Below are positions 1-10,800 of a DNA stretch of 64,000 bases, in pieces. Position numbers and translations under genes: made by a program. The stretch comes from Pararge aegeria (lineage: Eukaryota; Arthropoda; Insecta; Lepidoptera; Nymphalidae): contig NC_053202.1 in the NCBI RefSeq assembly GCF_905163445.1, positions 11,842,001-11,906,000 of the forward strand, given 5' to 3'. How positions within the stretch are numbered: position 1 is the first letter of the stretch; each line of letters opens with the position of its first letter. The notes under the pieces were generated by a model. That model was not told the origin of the DNA, made no database searches, and saw nothing but the letters and a program-made list of their open reading frames with translations.

Positions 1-22
1 GTGCACTTTTGGATTTTCAACT

Positions 23-212
23 ATGAATGAATGAATGAATGAATACACTTTTATTGTACACCAAATAAACAAAAAGTAGTTACAAAGATATAAATACAAT
101 CAAGAGAGTACAATTTGGTGGCCTTATCGCTACATAGCGATTTCTTCCAGGCAACCAATGGCGTAAAAGGAAAAAACATAGAAAAGAGGTAGGTGGTGCA
201 ATAAATAAGATT
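23..212 (-). mobile_element. LINE 3' tail, family C
   Basis: A (GAAT)n start, then acacttttattgtacacca, ggccttatcgctacatagcg and tcttccaggcaaccaatgg. The same block recurs at 5095, 17070, 45597, 50855 and 63005. Read on the minus strand it ends AATAAAAGTGTATTCATTCATTC, the 3' end of a truncated non-LTR element. Confidence 0.75.
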
Positions 213-768
213 TAAAAATAACTATTTTATATTTAAGTTTATTATTAAGTAACTTTAGATTAGGATAACTTTCTTATTAGTATTTTTTGGAAGATTGTTC
301 AATAAAGGCTATTATCATTATTACACGTCACCCGCAGGTTAGAGGCAAGTATCCAACCAACAATGGTTTCAGAATGCGGCCAATTGTGTAAGCACCAAAA
401 GGAAATTACAGGTTTGTGCGGCGAAGGCATTGTTGTTTGTATAATTTGGGCAACCCCTTCGCTTTCGAGTATGAATTTGAACGTTGCTCAGTCCCAGCTC
501 CTAATGACTGGCTTTAGATTCCGTGGTTAGATAAAGGTTGTTTCTGGAGGCACCGGCCGATACCAAATTACATAGGTTCCATTTAAGGAAAAAGGAAATA
601 CTTATTGCATAGCTACCTTTATTTTTTTTTCGTGGTTAACCTTTTTATCATAATAACTCTTTCTAAAAGGCTTTTAGAGCGTCAGAAGTAACTGATTCCT
701 TTAAATGGCATAAAAATAGGATCTAGATAACCACTAGATCCCAGTATCAACATCATGTCTCCTTCACC

Positions 769-911
769 CAGTGGCGTGCACTCCATACATGCACAAAAGC
801 ACTGCATACCCTAATTATTTTATAAAGGTCGTATTGGAGGAGAAAATTTCCATTTTATGCCAAGCACCTCCTTTATGCATACCCTGGTCAAAAACCCTGT
901 GCACGCCACTG
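769..911. mobile_element. hAT-type MITE, 143 bp, with 8-bp target duplication
   Basis: Terminal repeats CAGTGGCGTGCAC and GTGCACGCCACTG are perfect. The 8-bp sequence ccttcacc flanks it on both sides. A non-autonomous hAT. Confidence 0.9.
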
Positions 912-2498
912 CCTTCACCTCTATATTCAATATGTCATAGCATATTCAACTCCATCTCTCTACTCCAGGCATTCATAGCTCCGTTTAACGGCATAGTGGA
1001 TTCACTATGTATCACTCCTTCCTCTTAGTACAGGAAGAAGTCTGTATGGTACCAATATCTCTTATTGAAATAATGGTAGTTGCGAGCCTCAACACACTCT
1101 GCGCAACGGTAGACGCCTACCCGAGCTCGGACTTGATACAAGTCGAGTGTGAGTTTAAATAACACTCCGTTCCCAACACTATGTAAGGAGAAAAACGATT
1201 TATTCTCAAATGGTAATTTCCATATTCTTCTTCTTTAAGAGTTCAAATTATTAGTAGTTCGTATTTTATTTCTCAATCGTTTGCCTCCAAAATGCCTTTA
1301 CACAACATCAGCACTACATTTCATATGGACACAATACTAGCACTCCGGCTTCGGAGTGTCAAGCGTCCGAACGCATCACCCCTTGTAGTAGTCGCAGAGC
1401 GAGGCGGGCCTAGTGCATATATGAAAAATTAAACTGTTAAAATGTGTTTATTTTATAATGCCATGTTTTAGTACGATTTGGTTACTAAATAAAATTATGG
1501 CGTCCGATTTTCTCGATATTACGTTTTTTTTAAAAAAAATTGTTTATTTAGCGAGTAGAGTAGATTCGTTACACCGTCCTTTTCGGCACGACAGAGTTTC
1601 ATTGGGACCCGTTTACCCAAACTAAAACTACCACGGCATGTCCCTCTCGTTGGCTTTCGTCGACGTCCGGGTATACTTCCCATACCTACCTACTACTGTC
1701 TACAAAATCATATGCAATACACAGATTAGGTAATAAAACATAAAAAACAACATTTAAAACTGTGACATTGTGTTAATTAACGCCTTGAGATGTCGTTTGA
1801 CGGATCACATTCATATATCACGCCATTAAAGGCCGTGACAAAATTATTGATCTTAGATTTGACCCCGATCATTATTCTCGGGGAAATAAATACCTAGTCA
1901 ATTTACATAAACTAAGCTCAAGGAAATATCTCTAACTACCTTAATCTATACTTAAAAATAAATTGCATTTCAGTGTGTTTGTAATATCCGAATAACAGCG
2001 TTTCACTAAATACTTTTATGAAAATACAAACAAATAAGTGATTGTTGGTATTTTCATAGAAGCATCAAAATTTAATTAAGAAAAAAAAAATTGCATCAAT
2101 TTTTTTACAAAATTGGTGCAGTGACGCTTGAAATGAATTCAGGTAAAGAATTCAGTAGGTAGGTACGTACGTACTCATTACGTTTTTGCGTTAACGGTTA
2201 TTCGATATTTGTCTAGAAAATGTTACTAAATAGTACAGCGGGTAGGTAACGTTTAATGGTCAAGTATAACATATTTTACATTTGTATTATGTAAAATTTT
2301 TGGTAGCGATAACGTATGGCTCCATACATTTTTTCGCTGTGAAATATTTCTAGATTTTATAGTATTCTCAGTGTTTTGAACCTTTTTATGAATATCTACA
2401 AAAATTTCTATATTTATTTCCGTATTTTCCGAATTTCCTCTAATCTGGTTATCGACAAAAATGTGCGGCACATTTCTGTAGTGTAGTAATCGATTGGT
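912..2498. other. no gene recognised
   Basis: AT-rich, stop-dense in all frames. I see only short TA and T runs and a tacgtacgtac repeat near 2162. Confidence 0.5.
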
Positions 2499-2605
2499 GT
2501 GCGATACCCCAAACAGGTTAGCCCGCTACCATCTTAGATTGCATCATCACTTCCCATCATTACAGGTGAGATTGCAGTCTAGGGCTAACTTATAGTAAAA
2601 AAAAA
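2499..2605 (+). mobile_element. SINE family B 3' part
   Basis: Contains aacaggttagcccgctacca and gagattgcagtctagggcta, ending in an A run. Confidence 0.65.
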
Positions 2606-3829
2606 ACTCCCGGAGGTCACACACCGCGATGGTGTGAATGATTTAAGCACGCAATAAAGTGGATAAAAATATGATACAAAAGATATACCTACATCTCATC
2701 AATCACCGCCGAAAACGTTCGAAGCATCTGACTTTGTCGAGGCTAATCATATAATTAAATAAATTTAACAGATAACCGTGCATAATTAGCAACAAAGCCG
2801 GTTCCCGCGTCAACCTTTATCAACGAGAAAAATCGTCTAATTCACACCTTAAGAACCCAATTCTTGACGCACAAAAGTTTTCGACTGGTCGAATTAATCA
2901 AGTGATACCAGGGTTGGCACTCGCCGAAGTTTGTCGCCCTACTATTGACAGACCTGAGAAGGCTGCGTGCGTGTTGCGTGCGAATACCTGGAGGATTCGG
3001 CAGCGACCAGGCCATTGACGAGTGGACCCGCCATGCATTGGGGGTCGAAACCTTGGCGACAGTGCGGTGAATACGCAAGTGAATCTTCTACTCTCACTTG
3101 TAGGTCTGTAGAGGGACACATAGAGTTTTTAGTGTGGTTTTTAGACTGTGTCTAACGGAGCGGTATGCTTCAGGCATTTTCTCTGTAAAAAAAAATTGTT
3201 AGCACTCGCCACTCACCCCTTCAGTATACTTTGTTGGAGGTACGAGATTTGTTTGACTAAGAAGATAGATGCTATAAAATGGAGAAAATCTCCAGTGTGA
3301 GTTATAAAAACTTAAGGGTAGGCTTTTTATAACTTTAAGTTTTTATAAGTCATACTTAATAGAATTGTTTTTCGATTTTATACAACATGCCCTTGACCTT
3401 TGATCTCACTTGCACGGCTAGCATAAGCAAGTGACAAAAATTCTATCCGTTTTATGCACTGACAAGGGATAAAGTTAATAAAAAAATGTGTTGTATAAAT
3501 TCGAGTGCTCAGAGTCTCGTTGGCGGCGACAAGGTGACGCACACAATTTCTAGTGTATTGTTATTTAGATTTCCGAATACAGTCTACTGAAACTGTATTT
3601 TAAATGTACCAATTATACAGGAGGCCAAGTTTGACGTCATCATCATCATCATCCCAGTACAACAGCAGGAGTTATGTGCGTTTTATGCAATTAAAATATA
3701 CGAGTAATTTGCTTTAAGGTAAAGGAACCTGAGAGTCCACTAAACCGCAATGGGCCAGCGTTGTGGCTTAAACCCCGGGGAGACCCCGGAAGGGTTTCGA
3801 TACGGGTTGATATGATGATGTCTATTCAT
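2606..3829. other. unassigned, with a GC-richer island
   Basis: 2840-3160 is richer in GC than its surroundings and has short open frames on both strands but no recognisable protein. 3265-3357 is a decayed hAT-type MITE half. A catcatcat run is at 3638. Confidence 0.45.
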
Positions 3830-4100
3830 ACGATCAATTGATGAATTTCTTAATGACAAGGTTGCTTGGAAGCATCCGGCTCCGCTTTCATCTCTCACAA
3901 GATAGAAAAATGAATGTTAAAATGTAAAATGTAAATTTTTGATGTTGGAAAAGAGCAACTGCTGAGTTTCTTGCCGGCTTCTTCTCGGTAGAATCTGCCT
4001 TCCGAACCGGTGGTAGAGTCACTACAAACAGACAGACTGACGTTTCAAAAGTGCTTATATTAGGCCTACTTGAAATAAATGAATTTTGAATTTGAATTTA
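3830..4100 (+). mobile_element. family D LINE 3' tail
   Basis: Shares with 5363-5600 (opposite strand) the coding end TIDEF and the 3' UTR with CTTCTTCTCGGTAGAATCTG. It ends in a degenerate GAATTTGAATTT repeat. Severely 5'-truncated. Confidence 0.8.
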
Positions 4101-4309
4101 CGTCTTGTATTGAAGTGGCAGCCCTAAACGGTGCCTAATGATGGCGTATGTTAAAATGTTTTCGGACTGAGCGACACAGTTTTGACAGAGGCGCAAAGAT
4201 AAATGATCGCTAATTGCTGGACGGCTGGTGCGGGCGGGGCCCGTCTAATGGACCCCGCGTTGCAACTGCCATTCGTTTGCAGCTAGAACTAGTTCACCCA
4301 AGGCTAAAG

Positions 4310-4975
4310 TCTTTTTTTTAGCCCTTGACTGCAATCTCACCTGGTGGTAAGTGATGATGCAGTCTAAGATGGTAGCGGGCTAACCTGTTTGGGAGTATCA
4401 TAGTATGGTAGTCATTCGTACATATATATACCTAAGCGGTTCCTACGGGACATCGCACCGGAACACTAAATCGCTTAGTGTAGTGTAGTAGCTTCTATTT
4501 CGGAGTGTGCTCAAGAACTGTGTGTCCTTCCCTTCCCCCCCCCCCCCCCCCCCCCCTCTCACCATTTTACCATCGAACCGCGAGGCACCGTAAGGATCTG
4601 CATACGTGGTTGATATACCACGGACGCGTATAGGATCTGGAATGCCCTTCTTGCTTCAATTTTCCCCTAAAATATGAGTACCTACCTTCAAATCAAAAGT
4701 GAATAGGTATCTTCAAGGCAAACTCGCTCCACCTTAGGCTGCAGCAACACTTACCATCAGGTGTGATAGCAGTCAAGCGCAGGTCTATAATACAAAAAGC
4801 GGCACGTCTTTGTCGGTAGAGTGGTAACTAGCCACGGCCTCCTACCAGACCAGACCAAAGAAAAATCAGAAATTATAAATTCCCAATTTGCCCCTGCCGG
4901 GAAACGAACCCGGGACCTCCTTCTTAAATTCACAGCGCTCACCGTTGCGCCAAAAACCATCAAAAGTCAGTCTGC
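4310..4975 (-). mobile_element. SINE family B and LINE coding-end fragments, interleaved
   Basis: 4310-4500 and 4785-4970 are pieces of a tRNA-derived SINE (box B in reverse gggaaacgaacccgggacc). Between them lie a 22-base C run and a plus-strand LINE end (ggatctggaatgcccttct, as at 55195). Order of events is unclear. Confidence 0.65.
4535..4556. repeat. 22-base C homopolymer
   Basis: Uninterrupted C run after ccttcccttc-like sequence, between SINE B and LINE fragments. Confidence 0.9.
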
Positions 4976-5094
4976 TTTTGTCATAGGCTTGTTGACAGTA
5001 ACAAATAATCGCTAAAATATTGTATTTCTCTAATGATACAATAATGAATCATTATGAACATCGTATTTTTATTCATATTCGAAGTGACTTAGGT

Positions 5095-5265
5095 ATGAAT
5101 GAATACACTTTTATTGCACACCAAAGAGAAAAAAGTAGTTACAATGATATAAATACATATCAAGAGAGTACAATTTGGTGGCCTTATCGCTACATAGCGA
5201 TTTCTTCCAGGCAACCAATGGCGTAAAAGGAAAAAACATAAAAAGAGGTAGGTGGTGCAAAAAAT
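5095..5265 (-). mobile_element. LINE 3' tail, family C
   Basis: Nearly the same as the block at 23-212, with atgaatgaatacacttttat and ggtggccttatcgctacata. An AT-dinucleotide run follows. Confidence 0.75.
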
Positions 5266-5284
5266 AAGATTTCAAATTTTACAA

Positions 5285-5362
5285 ATATATAAATAAAATA
5301 TATATATATAAATATTACTATAATATATATATATATATATATACACATATATATATATAAAT
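5285..5362. repeat. AT-rich simple repeat
   Basis: Mostly alternating TA with short interruptions, between two LINE tails. Likely expanded from A-rich retrotransposon ends. Confidence 0.8.
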
Positions 5363-6211
5363 TCAAATACAAAATTCATTTATTTGTAGTGATTCTACCA
5401 CCGGTTCGGAAGGCAGATTCTACCGAGAAGAAGCCGGCAAGAAACTCAGCAGTTGCTCTTTTCCAACATCAACAATTTACATTTTGCATTTTAACATTCA
5501 TTTTTCTATCTTGTGAGAGCTGAAAGCAGAGCCGGATGCTTCTAAGCAACCTTGTCATTAAAAAATTCATCAATTGTATAGTAACCTCGCTGTAATAAAT
5601 GTGTTTTAACAAATTCTTTAAACTTGTGCATTGGCAGGTCCAAAATCACCTTAGGAATCATATTATAAAAGCGTATACTCAATCCCACAAATGATCCCTG
5701 TACCTGTACGCAGACGATATGCAGATGACACTAATTTATGACCATTTCTTGTAAGTCGACTGTTTATGTCCACTTTTTGTTTATAAAGACTAATATGTTG
5801 TCTTACAAATACTATATTGTTATAAATATATTGTGAAGCTACAGTAAGTATGCCTATTTCTTTAAACTTCTCACGGAGGGATTCGCGTGATTTAAGTTTA
5901 TATATTGACCGTACAGCTCTTTTCTGCAATATAAATATAGTTTCGATATCAGCTGCTTTACCCCATAACAAGATTCCATAGGACATAACACTATGAAAGT
6001 ACGCAAAATAAACTAGCCTAGCTATTTCAACGTCAGTAATCTGTCTAATTTTTCTGACTGCGTAGGCAGCCGAGCTTAGTTTACCCGCTAATGAATCTAT
6101 ATGTGCACCCCACTGTAGCTTATTATCCAAGGTCACGCCCAGAAAAATATATATATATACATAGGTATTTATTTTCAATAAATGAAACTGCAATATCTTG
6201 CGATCCGCCAT
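5363..6211 (-). mobile_element. LINE 3' end: reverse transcriptase C-terminus plus tail (family D)
   Basis: On the minus strand the frame reads FLGVTLDNKLQWGAHIDSL, then VMSYGILLWG and LQKRAVRSIYKLKSRE, classic of the end of a jockey-like reverse transcriptase. A frameshift near 5690 breaks it; the last part (FYNMIPKVILDLP, TIDEFFNDKVA-stop) continues in another frame. The 3' UTR contains CACCGGTTCGGAAGGCAGA and runs to the A-rich end. 5'-truncated and dead. Confidence 0.85.
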
Positions 6212-6666
6212 GACAGGTGAAGCGCAAAATTCAAAATGATGATGTCACGTCTTTATAAACATAATTTTGTAACGCTTGAACTTCGAAAATCGCCGCGTAT
6301 ATCAAATACAAATAAAGTGTATTAATATAAATAATAAGTATCTATCAAGCAAGCCATTTTGCTAAAACGTTTCACAAAATCAACGTGAGAACGCTGCGAT
6401 GGCGTATTGTTTATTTAATTAAATACCTAATGCAAGGTGCGCCGACGATGAGTGCCCGTGTCACGCCTTAACTACAGAAATGGAATGCTCATTCCTTAAT
6501 TGTGTATCTAGCATAATTAATCATTCAACACGTAACGTCGTTTTAAAAAAATATATATTACATACTAGTGGTAAACCAGCGACGTTGTTCGCTACATAGC
6601 TAAACCCAATTTCCGGTTAGATAAAAAAAAAACGTGTGTATACTAATTAATGTACACGCGTTAGAA

Positions 6667-6955
6667 TATATTATCAAAATTAAGCTTAATTTGCTATACT
6701 CCGCGAAAAGCAGGAGAATCTGTGCGGTGTAATTTATAACTTCTTCAATCCCTACACTCCACACCAAACAGATCCTCGGCCAATATACCCTCTACGCATT
6801 GTAAAGTCAACATCTCCTGAGGATGCTCCGGTTTCGGAGCGAAACGTGGATCTGTTTAGTGTGGAGTGTAGGGATTGAAGAAGTTATAAATTACACCGCA
6901 CAGATTCTCCTGCTTTTCGCGGAGTATAGCAAATTAAGCTTAATTTTGATAATAT
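6667..6955. mobile_element. foldback MITE with 108-bp near-perfect inverted arms
   Basis: Arms 6667-6775 and 6848-6955 are reverse complements with about one mismatch; each carries ctccgcgaaaagcaggagaa or its complement. The 72-base spacer holds its own short hairpin, gctccggtttcggagc. Relatives lie at 60491 and 30410. No ORF. Class uncertain. Confidence 0.88.
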
Positions 6956-7149
6956 ATCATGGATTTCCGCAAAGTAACGCCTGCTTCTATCCAACACGCG
7001 TTAGAAGTTATACTTACTTCTTTGGCGTAACAAGATAAAAATCTTTTAAAAAATGTTATCTTTCGCCTTATTCTATCTACGTTTTTTTTTTAATATGTGG
7101 ATTCTGCGCAAATGAATGGAAGGTACTTAATCAAGGGAAGAATTTTGAA

Positions 7150-7700
7150 AATATCAAACTTCACGTTTTTGAAGTGAAACTTCTTTAGGCGCGACTAGGT
7201 AGTAACTCAGATTTTTTTTACGTAAACGTTTCTTCCGTCAGATGTCTGTGTAGTTTCCGCTATTTGGAAATAATAATTTGGATTGGTTGTAAGTTTATGT
7301 GACATACTCCATGCTTCTTGTCTTATACGCCAGCCAGTGGCAAATATCATAATCAATTAGGATTACTTATTTACAATATTTTCAAATGGATCAATTTTGA
7401 ATAGCGAAGTGAATACAAATTAAATAGTTTTAAAAAAAAAAATTTAAATTGCAATTTTTAATAAATTTTCTGACGATTGCGACATTCTAAAATATTCAAT
7501 AGCAAGGTTATATTGACATGTGCTGATCTAACCTTTAATTTTCTACTCTCTATTATTCTTTTTAACAAATGAAAATAAAATGTGAAAGTGAATATTAAAT
7601 GAAATGTCGGAGTCCCAGGAACATTTTACTCTTTCATCAATAAATAATAATATAAGTTTTACTTAAATCGCGCGTAAAGGTTACACGCACACACTTTTTC
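7150..7700. mobile_element. unclassified dispersed repeat X, copy 1
   Basis: About 550 bases, uninterrupted relative of the copy at 21860. No ORF, no clear terminal inverted repeats, AT-rich. Class unknown. Confidence 0.7.
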
Positions 7701-7741
7701 TTTCAATAAACAATAATTATGTTATCTGTGTAATCTCTATC

Positions 7742-8637
7742 TCTATCTCTACTAATATTATAAATGTCAATGTAAGTTTGTTTGTTACGCTTTCACGCAA
7801 AAACTGCTCAACCGATCCTGATGAAACTTTGTACTCATGCTTGGAAGTGTTAGAAGTAATATAGGATACTTTTTATCCCGACATTAAGCTCGGTTCCTTT
7901 GGGAGAGGGAATGAGTGTTTGACGATTTTACACCATAACTCACTTGTACTAAAGAGGTTATAATATGTGTTTAATTTTGCCCAAACTGTGGTTGCAGATA
8001 TAGGACAGAACTCTTCAGCGGACAGCAGCAAACCCTTCATTCAAGGCTTAGCGATACTGAATTTATTAGAAGCAAAAATAAACTCGTTGTGCAGTTTACT
8101 AGGCTACACAAAATTGCAAATTCATTCAAGGGCAATTGTATATTATTTTATAACAAATTACCAAATGAAATCATTGAGTTGTCTCTCAATAAGTTCAAAG
8201 TTTATATAAAACGTAAGCTTACAGAAAAATCCTATTATAACATTAAGGATTATTTAAACGATAAAAAAGCTTGGGTGTGAATTGCTCTAGTTTCATAGCT
8301 TACTTTAAATTTACTGGAAGATGGTGATAACAAAAAAATAAATTTACCCGACTAAGTTTGTTGTGGGCTCTTCTTAGACCAGGGCGCGTTTGGAACCCTC
8401 GTCGCTTTAGATTTAAGTTGGCGAACGAAGTTATCACCATCCCGTTACTATTATGTAAACAAATATGTATGAACGCTTCATAAGTGCCTGTGATAGGCCT
8501 ACATGAATAAAGAAATTTTGAAATTTTGATTTTTTTTTTTTTTTGAATATTTTAATTTTTTTTAGATCTACAACTAAATTTAATGCCACGTCAAAAAGCA
8601 AATTCAAACGCAGACGAAGTTTCGGGCAACAGCTAGT
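7742..8637 (+). mobile_element. Helitron-like element (LEP1 type), interrupted
   Basis: Starts ctctactaatattataaatg, contains gtttgttacgctttcacgca and ccgacattaagctcggttcc, and ends cgggcaacagctagt. These ends and the lack of terminal inverted repeats match the lepidopteran non-autonomous Helitrons described as LEP1. A LINE tail is inserted within it. Confidence 0.8.
8050..8525 (+). mobile_element. LINE 3' end (family G) nested in a Helitron-like element
   Basis: The frame RLHKIANSFKGNCILFYNKL to DYLNDKKAWV-stop is the end of a reverse transcriptase. The 3' UTR (tggtgataacaaaa, gaccagggcgcgtttggaac) ends gaataaagaaattttgaaat. Helitron sequence resumes on both sides. Confidence 0.8.
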
Positions 8638-8639
8638 AT

Positions 8640-9689
8640 TTTATATTAACAAAAAGCCACGAGAGCTGTAAAATTAAACTGCAAAACCGTTCTTTTCCTA
8701 AACGATAATTACGATATAGGTATGCCTGGCCCCTATTAAGTATGATATTAATTTTCGCATTAAGGAAAGCCTATCTCTGAAACATCAAAGCAATATCATT
8801 TCGGCGATCGTGGGAACTAACTTTTGAGCGATACCACTTCACAAAATGTGAGATGTCTACTTGAATGAGTCAGCAATCTTTCTATTAACCCGTACCCACT
8901 TAAAGACGAGCTTCCCTGCCACTTTTGATCCATAATATTGCAGGTGTCAGAGATGTATTTGCGAGCTTTATTGGAGGTCCAATTAATTTTGTCGTGTCTC
9001 ACCTAATGACTAGTTTCTCGTCTGACTAAGCATTCATAGATAATTCTATTTAATGGTTGGCAACCACGTAATTATCACATTAGGGGTAGAAAATGCAAGC
9101 TTATTTTCGAATCTGCATTCCATAAGCCAAGCGGAACTCTTAATCCGCGTTGTAGCAGCGTGGTGGGTCTCAACTACAGACGAGACCTCTTTGCCAATGA
9201 AAATTAATAAGCCAATAATTAACTTTTTTTAATCTGGTAATAAGTTAAGTGTGTGTGTATGCATGTGTGTGTTTGTGAGATTGAGCCGGCGCTCGTCTGA
9301 TTTATAAACAATACGTCAATGACGTAAGCTTCTTTAGCGGCACAGATTTATGGCTAGAGATGCGCGTGCGCCGTCAAATTACGTGTCGATATCGATAGCT
9401 ATTATTTATTTTATTAATTTAATGTGTTAAACAACAAATATTGAATAAATTGAATGGCATGGTTATTATTGGTTTATATTGTTGGGTAGGTTAATGTGGA
9501 AAAATGCCTGATGTGATGACCTTTAATAAGTTGAACATTTAATATGTAACTAAGTATGTAAAGAGTAAATCTTAATGTATCAGCTGTTGGTGTTCCTCAA
9601 TAAATTAATGAATAAATTATAAATTTATATAACAGTTTTACTAATGCTGCAAAATATTAGTTATGACTAAATAATTAATAACTTTGTCT
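8640..9689. other. no gene recognised
   Basis: AT-rich. 9155-9235 (gcagcgtggtgggtctcaac, gagacctctttgcc) resembles a repeat also seen at 24357-24430. A gtgtgtgtatgc tract is at 9250. Confidence 0.45.
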
Positions 9690-9880
9690 GGTGTCAACCC
9701 CGCCGACAAACTCGTCCCGCTAATTTGTGTTCAGGTGCGGTGTCGCGTGGAAACCGATAAGGGGTAGGAATACTCTCTAACAGGTTACCCCGCTACCCAT
9801 CTTACACTGCATCATCAATTACTACCAGGTGAGATCAAGGGCTAACTTGTGGTGCAATAAAAAAATCATACTCACAAAAA
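9690..9880 (+). mobile_element. SINE family B, head lost
   Basis: Contains gtgcggtgtcgcgtggaaac and taccaggtgagatcaagggc, then a short A run. Confidence 0.65.
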
Positions 9881-10009
9881 GCAGTAATAGTCTACAGTTA
9901 ACGCACTTCTAACTTTTTGGAGCTAGGATGTGTTTCTAATTAAAGCAACTGTAATATCACATTATTTTAAGGCGAAGAGAAATTTCATTAAGAAAACTAC
10001 ATGCCAGAG

Positions 10010-10118
10010 AGTACTCCATTATATCTTCAAAGTCGTGTGAAGTTTAGGGAATCGAACCCACAGCTTTGTACTCGGAAAGCAGGGTCGCTGCCCACTGCCC
10101 CAGTTGGCTGTCAAATAT
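10010..10118 (-). mobile_element. SINE family A head remnant
   Basis: Reverse head only: ggaatcgaacccacagc and agcagggtcgctgcccactg. The body is lost. Confidence 0.65.
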
Positions 10119-10539
10119 ATTATAGCTTTTTAACGTTTGCCGGTGCAATTATTGCCTGATATTACATAAGTTCTTTTAAATACGACCTTACACCTAACTT
10201 ATTAAAAGCTAAACCGTAACACAATTATAACTTTCAGACATCAATCTTTCCCCCACTTTATTACTCGCGAGCAATAATATCCAACACCCGCCATGATCTA
10301 AATCTAAACATATGCGTATATACCATAAACTACTGCAGAAAACCTACTAAAGGACAACGCAGACTAGGCAACCATTCTCACTCGCATGCACTTTGCTTAT
10401 TAAAAAGGAATTCGCAAGTAGGAGGATAGGAGTTTTAAGCGAACTCCTACTTTGGCACATTTTCTGATGATATATCTGATACTCGATCATTTAAAATAAC
10501 CCATACTACCGCTACTACTTACTAACTATAATGATACAT

Positions 10540-10800
10540 TAGTTAAAACATTAAGTAATATTTTTATAATTTTTATTAGTGTTTTTACCTACACTTGGAG
10601 GAATTATCAATTTTATAAATGCACTGTAACGTTTCCTACTAGATGACGCTATAAGACTGATGTGAAAGGCATATACTAATTCGGCATCGACGGTAGGAGA
10701 GACGTAGCTTAGTTGGTGAAAGCGCTCAGGCGATTGCCCGAGAGTCGCAGGTCCAAATCCTGTCGGTTCCGAAAATTTTTATATGCATTTTAAAGTTATA
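10540..10800 (+). mobile_element. tRNA-derived SINE, family F
   Basis: Box A TAGCTTAGTTGG fits the consensus exactly; box B-like GGTCCAAATCC is degenerate. It ends at gttccgaaaatttttatatg. Relatives are at 16440-16605 (head partly lost) and 52135-52400 (reverse). Confidence 0.75.
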
